A DNA stretch of 64,000 bases, taken from positions 2,327,574-2,391,573 of the forward strand of contig JAJEKV010000054.1 in NCBI GenBank assembly GCA_021234155.1, given 5' to 3'. Below, one piece after another: positions 58,230-64,000 of this stretch. The position numbers were made by a program, and so were the translations under genes. The DNA is from Isoetes taiwanensis (Eukaryota > Streptophyta > Lycopodiopsida > Isoetales > Isoetaceae). Each line of letters opens with the position of its first letter. Positions within the stretch are counted from its first letter, which is position 1. The notes below the pieces were generated by a model. That model worked only from the letters and a program-made list of their open reading frames with translations. It was not told where the DNA came from and made no database searches.

Positions 58230-58760
58230 CTATTGTGACATGTCATTTTATAATACAATCCACTGTAGGAAAAGAATACTTGAATTTCTACATGTCTAAT
58301 AATTCTATTGTCACATGTCTTTATAGATGTAGGAAAGAATATTTGATTCTCTACATGTCCTATACTTCCATTCACATGTCTTTATAGTAGTAGGACCAAG
58401 TACTTTATTTGCTAAGGCATTGTAGGAAAGAATACATGAATTATGACATGTGTAATACTTCTATTGTCACATGTCTTTATAATTAGGAAAGAATACTTGA
58501 TTCTCTACATGTCATATGCTTACATGTCACATGTCTTTATAGTAGTAGGACGTAGTACTTTTATTTGCTAAGGCATTGTAGGAAAGAATACATGAATTAC
58601 GACATGTGTAATACTTCTATTGTCACATGTCTTTATAGAAGTAGGAAAGAATACTTGATTCTCTACATGTCCTATCCTTTCATATCACGGTGTCTTTATA
58701 GTGGTAGGACAGAGTACTTGATTTGTTACATGTGATGCGTGCACGATCACATGTCCTTAT
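58230..58760. repeat. ~155 bp tandem repeat, ~3-4 copies
   Basis: Units start AGGAAAGAATACTTGATTCT near 58331, 58491 and 58641, with TACATGTC and CACATGTCTTTATAG blocks. Non-coding. 58051-58229 to its left and 58761-59000 to its right hold no recognisable feature. Confidence 0.8.
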
Positions 58761-59046
58761 ACTAGTATTCCATGTAAGACAAGTTACTTCAATTACTTAA
58801 CACCTATTTTTGCATAACAAAACCATCAAGAATTTGATTTGTATTCCTTGAGGGGGTGCAGGACCAGTGCAAAAATGCAATATCTCATCTATTGTCCCTT
58901 TACCCCTCATGCTTATAGAAAACTAGAATGCAAAGGCATTATGAAGATCCCAAAATTGAATTGAACTGAATTTAACTTTAACATCCATGGGAACCAACAA
59001 GTCTATCGATCACGTAATTAGGATGTGTGGGTGCGTGCGTGTGTGC

Positions 59047-59146
<100 letters not shown>

Positions 59147-59199
59147 CTTTTTTATGCCTCAAATCCATTTTTTCAGCATATGCACATGATCTCAGGTCC

Positions 59200-60775
59200 C
59201 AATCAGCTCAAACATGCCAAGGTGGCTCAAACATGCCACCAAGGTGGCTCAAACATACACAAGATGGCTCAAACATGCCACAAAGGTGGCTCAAACATGC
59301 CAAGGTGGCTCCAACATGCCACTTGTGGCCTAACATGCCATGTGTGCTCCAATGCCAACGCATGGGCAAAACACGCCACGTGGGCTCCCACCCATGCCAC
59401 CTAGGTCCAACATGCCAAGGTGGCTCACAACATGTCACCTAGGCTTAAATATGCCAAGTTGGCTTCAAACATGCCACCTAGGCTCCAGCATGCCACCGTA
59501 GCTCTAACATGCCACCTAGGCTCAAACATGCCAAAGTGGCTCAAACATGCCAATGGGCTCCAACATGCCACCCAGGTTCCAACATGCCAAGGTGGCTCAA
59601 ACATGCCACCTAGGTCTAACATGATGACAAGGTGGCTCAAACATGCCACATGGGCTTCAACATGCCACCTAGGCTCCAACATGCCAAGGTAGGCTCAAAA
59701 ACAATGCGGCTCCAAACATGCCAATGGGCTCCAACATGCCAAGGTGGCTCTAACATGCCACCCAGCTCAAACATGCCACTTTGTGAAGCCAACATGCCAC
59801 TTAGGCTCCAACATGCAAAATGGCTCAAACATGCCACTTAGGCTCCAACGTGTTCAAACATCCCACGCAGTTCCCAAAGATGCCACCTATGTTCCAACTT
59901 GCCAAAGGTGGCTCAAATATGCCACGTGGGCTCCAAACATGCCACCTAGGCTCCAACATTCCTAGGTGGCTCAAACATGCCACATAGGCTCAAACATGCC
60001 ATGCTTGTGCTCACTTAGGCTCCAACATGCCAAGGTGGCTCCAACATGCCACCTAGGCTTTCAACGCCAAGGTGGCTCAAACATGCCACCTAGGCTCCAA
60101 CATGCCACCTAGGCTCACACATGCCAGGTGGCTCAAACATGCCAAGGTGGCTCAAACATGCCACCTAGGTCTAACATGCCAAGGTGGCTCAAACATGCCA
60201 GGCTCCACCATGCCACCTAGGGTCCCAACATGCCAAGGTGGCTCACAACATGCCACCTAGGCTTAAATATGCCAAGTTGGCTCAAACATGCCACCTAGGC
60301 TCCAACATGCCACCGTGGCTCAAACATGCCACCTAGGCTCAAACATGCCACGTGGGCTCAAACATGCCACCTAGGCTCCAACATGCCAAGGTGGCTCAAA
60401 CATGCCATCTAGGCTCCAACATGCCACCCAGGCTCAAACATGCCAGGTGGCTCAAACATGCCAAGGTGGGCTCAAACATGCCACCTAGGTTCCAACATGC
60501 CAAGGTGGCTCAAACATGCCACGGCTCCCACCATGCCACCTAGGATCCAACATGCAAGGTATGCCACCTAGGGCTTAAACATGCCAAGTTGGTTCAAACA
60601 TGCCACCTAGGGTTCCACATGCCACCGTCGAATACGCCACCTAGGCTCAAACATGCCAAAGGTGGCTCAAACATGCCACGGGTTTCCAACATACGCCACC
60701 CAGGCTCCAACATGCCAAGGTGGCTGCATGCCACCTAGGCTCAAGCATGCCACCCAGACCCCAGCGGGTGACATG
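59200..60775. repeat. 19 bp minisatellite, ~80 copies
   Basis: Two interleaved variants, CTCAAACATGCCACCTAGG and CTCCAACATGCCAAGGTGG, with many one-base indels. The long ORFs on both strands are read-through of the repeat. Confidence 0.95.
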
Positions 60776-60999
60776 GCATGCCAAGTAAGCAAGGTCAAGT
60801 TTTGACTAGGTCAAAAAAATGAAAAGATGTCCATCTTTGGTCTTTTTTCATTGGGTGATGTTGGGAATTTTAGGTGACATGGCTAGATGATGGTGGATAT
60901 GGACATGATGACCAGGGACTTTTTATGCAAGAAATATGATGGTAGAGGAGTTTGGCAAGGAATGAATAGAGGGATCGAAGAACTTAATGCTTGGTGACA
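60776..60999. other. Spacer between the minisatellite and the long tandem repeat
   Basis: About 220 bp with TGGTGGATATGGACATGATG-type sequence and no recognisable feature. Confidence 0.4.
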
Positions 61000-63900
61000 T
61001 ACTTCCCAACTCCAACCAAAGGACTTTCTTGCACTTTCTCACGGGAGGGAGAGGCCGGACCCCGGAGATGGATCTCACCGAAGGTTGCCCAGGAGATGGA
61101 GGCGGGGATGGTCTTACGCCCACCAAACTTGGTCTCGGGGTAATGTAGATGTTTTCGAGTCCGTTGGTGAAAGTTAGATGACATTCGGGGGTGGGAGAGT
61201 TAGTTCGTCCGGTGGCTAGGGACCTTCGAGAGATGACCTTTGGGTCAACCGCTCGGAAGGTTTTAGGGCTCCATCTTACGGCGTCAACGCCTCCCACCAC
61301 CTCATGACGTGTGCAAGATCCTGGTCCAATCTGACTGGGGTATGGCCTCCCAAAGCGTAAACCACGGCTCACCCAAGGGTTATTGTAGGGTTTTACGTTA
61401 TGGAGGTCGAGTTTTATTCAGTTGCATTTGAGACATGGTCACAGAAGCCTGCCATTGAAAACAAGAAGCAAGAAACCGGCTTGAAATGGGGTTTGGATTA
61501 CCGCAGGCGCCACGGTGCTCCTCGGGAGGCAAATGCCAATGCCTCCCCTTCCCGGAACCCGTTTCATCCCACCGATTGAATCCACGCTTCAAGCAACTTG
61601 CCGGCGAGGTTCAAAATTCAAGATCCGGTCAGGAGAACATATCAAACCCAGTGTCCTCCGCCCGGTGGCCAATCGCGGTAGAAAACCCAAGTGTTTTGTC
61701 GCTCAGTACAAAGCATAAAGGAATGGAGATTTGACTTCATGTCGTCCAAACAGCGAAATTACCCTAGGGACCAAGTTACCGCGGTCATTTTTTGCAGCAA
61801 AAGAAACACAGGCCCCCACACGGGCGATGCCCACCCTCCTAAGGCCAGCCAATTCACGAACGTGGTAGACATGAGGCTACTTTATTTCACGGGCGAGGGT
61901 GGTCTTACGCCCACGTAGCATATTCAAAAGGTAATGTCGATGTTTTGAACTGGCGAGGCCGATCCACAGTTCGAGGGTGGGAGGAGAGTTGCCCGATAAA
62001 ATTAGCCGAGGACCTTCCAGAGGACCTTTGGGTGAAGGCACTACGAAAGGTTTAGGGCTCCGTCTACTAGCGCCAATGCCCTCCCACTACCTCATGACAT
62101 TGTGCAAGATCCCCTGGTCCAATCTTAGGGTATGGCCTCCAAAACGTAAACCCCGGTGCCTTGCCAGTTATTGTAGGGTTTACGCTACGTTGGAGGTCGT
62201 AGAAGCTTTATTCGGTGCACTTGAGACATGGTCTAGAAGCCGCTGCTTGAAAACAAGAAGCAATAGAAACGTATCGAAATGGGGTTTTGGATTTACGAGG
62301 CTGACTTTCCTACCGGTGCTCCTCCGGGAGGGCAAATGCCAATGCCTCCCTTCCAACCCAAGCCCCCTATCCGACCGCTGAATCCACGCCCATTAACTTG
62401 CTTCGGCGAGTTCAAAAAATTCAAGATCGTCCGGGAGAACATATCAAACCCAGTGTCCTGGCAATGCCGACCGTAGAAACCCAAGTGTTTTGTCGTTGGG
62501 CAAGCACAAAGGTCCGGAATGGAGATTTGACCGCCATATGTCGTCCAAACAAGCGAAATTACCCTAGGGACCAAGTTACACGGTCATTTTTGCAGCAAAG
62601 AAACACGAACCCTCTACATGGCAAGATCTCGCACCCTCCGCTAAGGCCAATTCACTACGAACGTGCAGACATGACTACTTGGCGCTTCACGGAAGTAGGG
62701 TGGTCTTTCGCCCACTAAACTTGGTCTCCAAAGGCCAATGTCGATGTTTTGAATCCGTGGCAGTCAGGCCTTCCATCACGCCTTCGGGGGAGAGTTGCCC
62801 GCCCAGGCTGGGGACCTTCCAGAGGGACCTTTGGGTCGAATCGCTTCTGAAAAGGTTTTAGGGTCTGGCTCTACTAGCGTCAATGCCCTCCCACTACCTC
62901 AAGCGACATTGTGCAAGATCCTGGTCCAATCTGACTAGGGTATGGCCTCCCAAAACGTAAACCCCCTGTGCCTTGCCAGGTTATTGCTTAGGGTTTACGC
63001 CATGGAGGTCGAAGTTTTATTCTGCACTTTGAGACATGGTCGAAGCCTCAGCTGGAAAACAAGAAGCAACAGAAAATTTAAATGGGTTTGATTTACCGAG
63101 GCGCCCTACCAGCAGCCTTCTCCGAGGGCAATGCTAATGCCTCCCTTCCGGAACCTGCTTCATCCACCGTTGAATCCATCGCCTGGGTAACTTGTTTCGA
63201 GGTGTTCAAAAAATTCAAGACTGTCCGGAGAACATTATCAAACCGCAGTGTCCCGCAATGATCGTAGAAAACCAAGTGTTTTGTCGTTCGGGTACACAGT
63301 CTGAATGGGGACGGACTTCGCCATGTCGCCCAAAAACAAACAATACCCTAGGGACCGTTACACGGTCATTTTTGCAGCAAAAGAAACATAACCCCCATAT
63401 GGTAGTATTCACCCCTCCCCGCCATTATTGCCCGTTAATACTTAACGTTGGATTATGAGCTACATTGGTGTTTCCCGGATAGGTGGCCTACACTAAACTT
63501 GGTCTCGTGGTAATGTCGATGTTTCGAAGTTCGCTGGCGCAGCCCATCACGCCTCCGGTGGGAGAGTTGCCCGGCCCAGGTAGGACCTCCCAGAGGACAT
63601 TTTGGGAATCAACCTTCCTGGAAGGTTTTAGGCTCCGCCTTCTGGCTTCAATGCCTCCCATTACCCTCTACGACATTGGTGCAAGATCCCGTCCAACTGC
63701 TAGGTATAGCCTCCAAAACGAAACCCCAGCTCTGCTGCTATTGTAGGGTTTGTTATGGAGGTTTGCCGGTTCGCACTTGGGATATGGTTTCAGCAAAATG
63801 CTATGAAACACGAGGCAAAGAGAAACCGCCAATGGGTTTGATTTAATCTCCTCCCGTTTTGTAATAAAGTCTAGAGCTCTTATGCAAGAGCAAAATTGTT

Positions 63901-64000
63901 TGGGGATCACCTGCTGGCCAATAGATCAAAACTTTGTTATTTCGCCTCGTGGCTCCCCATGCATGCGTTTAGAAATGATCCACCTAAGTTATCAAAGAAG
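61000..64000. repeat. ~790 bp tandem repeat, ~3.7 copies, running past the window end
   Basis: Landmarks recur: GGTCTTACGCCCAC at 61110 and ~61903, the matching GGTCTTTCGCCCAC at ~62702 and GTGGCCTACACTAAACTTGG at ~63481; GGCAAATGCCAATGCCTCCC near 61527, 62332 and 63127; CAAGTGTTTTGTCG near 61687, 62482 and 63276. Spacing 780-800 bp. Copies differ by substitutions and many small indels. No ORF is conserved between copies, so it is satellite-like rather than coding. Confidence 0.88.

Noticed and set aside
59200-60775. CRISPR-like array
   Set aside because: Repeats are contiguous with no unique spacers, in a plant nuclear setting.
61486-63746. Several 60-130 residue ORFs in the ~790 bp tandem repeat
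   Set aside because: No ORF is kept between repeat units and the frames shift freely.

Overview
The window is nuclear DNA of a land plant, almost entirely made of nested transposable elements. Evidence for a plant: an intron-containing DeSI-type (PPPDE) gene whose exons match the plant form of that family, chromodomain Ty3/gypsy retrotransposons primed by initiator tRNA-Met, a plant-type LINE with a zf-RVT tail, and hAT-type MITEs. I cannot place it more narrowly. The only host gene I can support is the DeSI-like gene at 14255-15498 (+).

Layout. 1-10180 is most of a Ty3/gypsy chromovirus on the minus strand (E1), inserted into the integrase of an older plus-strand relative (E0, 10181-12965). 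A copia-type primer site and LTR start follow, then the host gene. 16688-19562 is a short non-coding LTR element (LARD-like). 19762-29230 is a minus-strand LINE split by a 7.36 kb DNA transposon (21189-28543) with perfect 23 bp terminal inverted repeats and a 4 bp target duplication. 29580-30640 is a degenerate minisatellite holding a hAT-type MITE. 30645-53657 is Ty3/gypsy element E3 (+); its 5' LTR is interrupted by a complete 13.3 kb relative, E2 (30780-44115, +, target duplication GCACA). E3 also carries two hAT-type MITEs, a LINE fragment and a 1.8 kb repeat-rich insert, and is cut at 53658 by a minus-strand relative, E4 (to about 58050). The right end is satellite: a ~155 bp tandem repeat, a GA microsatellite, a 19 bp minisatellite (59200-60775) and a ~790 bp tandem repeat to the window end.

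Most notable system. E1 and E2 carry two extra genes between the 5' LTR and gag. ORF1 ends in a complete histone H3 globular domain, co-linear with H3 without indels, in place of the normal H3 tail. The E1 copy is close to canonical H3 (about 79 of 99 positions); the E2 copy is more divergent and shows centromeric-H3-like residues. ORF2 is a 466-codon unknown protein shared by E1, E2 and E3. The same family ends its integrase with a chromodomain, a module known in chromoviruses to read histone H3 marks. So an LTR retrotransposon appears to encode both an H3 reader and its own H3-like protein. I know of no described element with this layout, but I could not search.

Other signals of selection in the family are covarying palindromes at both ends of the LTRs, a duplicated hairpin cassette before each extra gene in E2, and two conserved hairpins in the 3' untranslated region. 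A caution: the two LTRs of E2 differ mainly at CAG/CTG sites, with changes and indels that look like base-calling artefacts. Many frameshifts in 30-44 kb and 53-64 kb may therefore not be biological.
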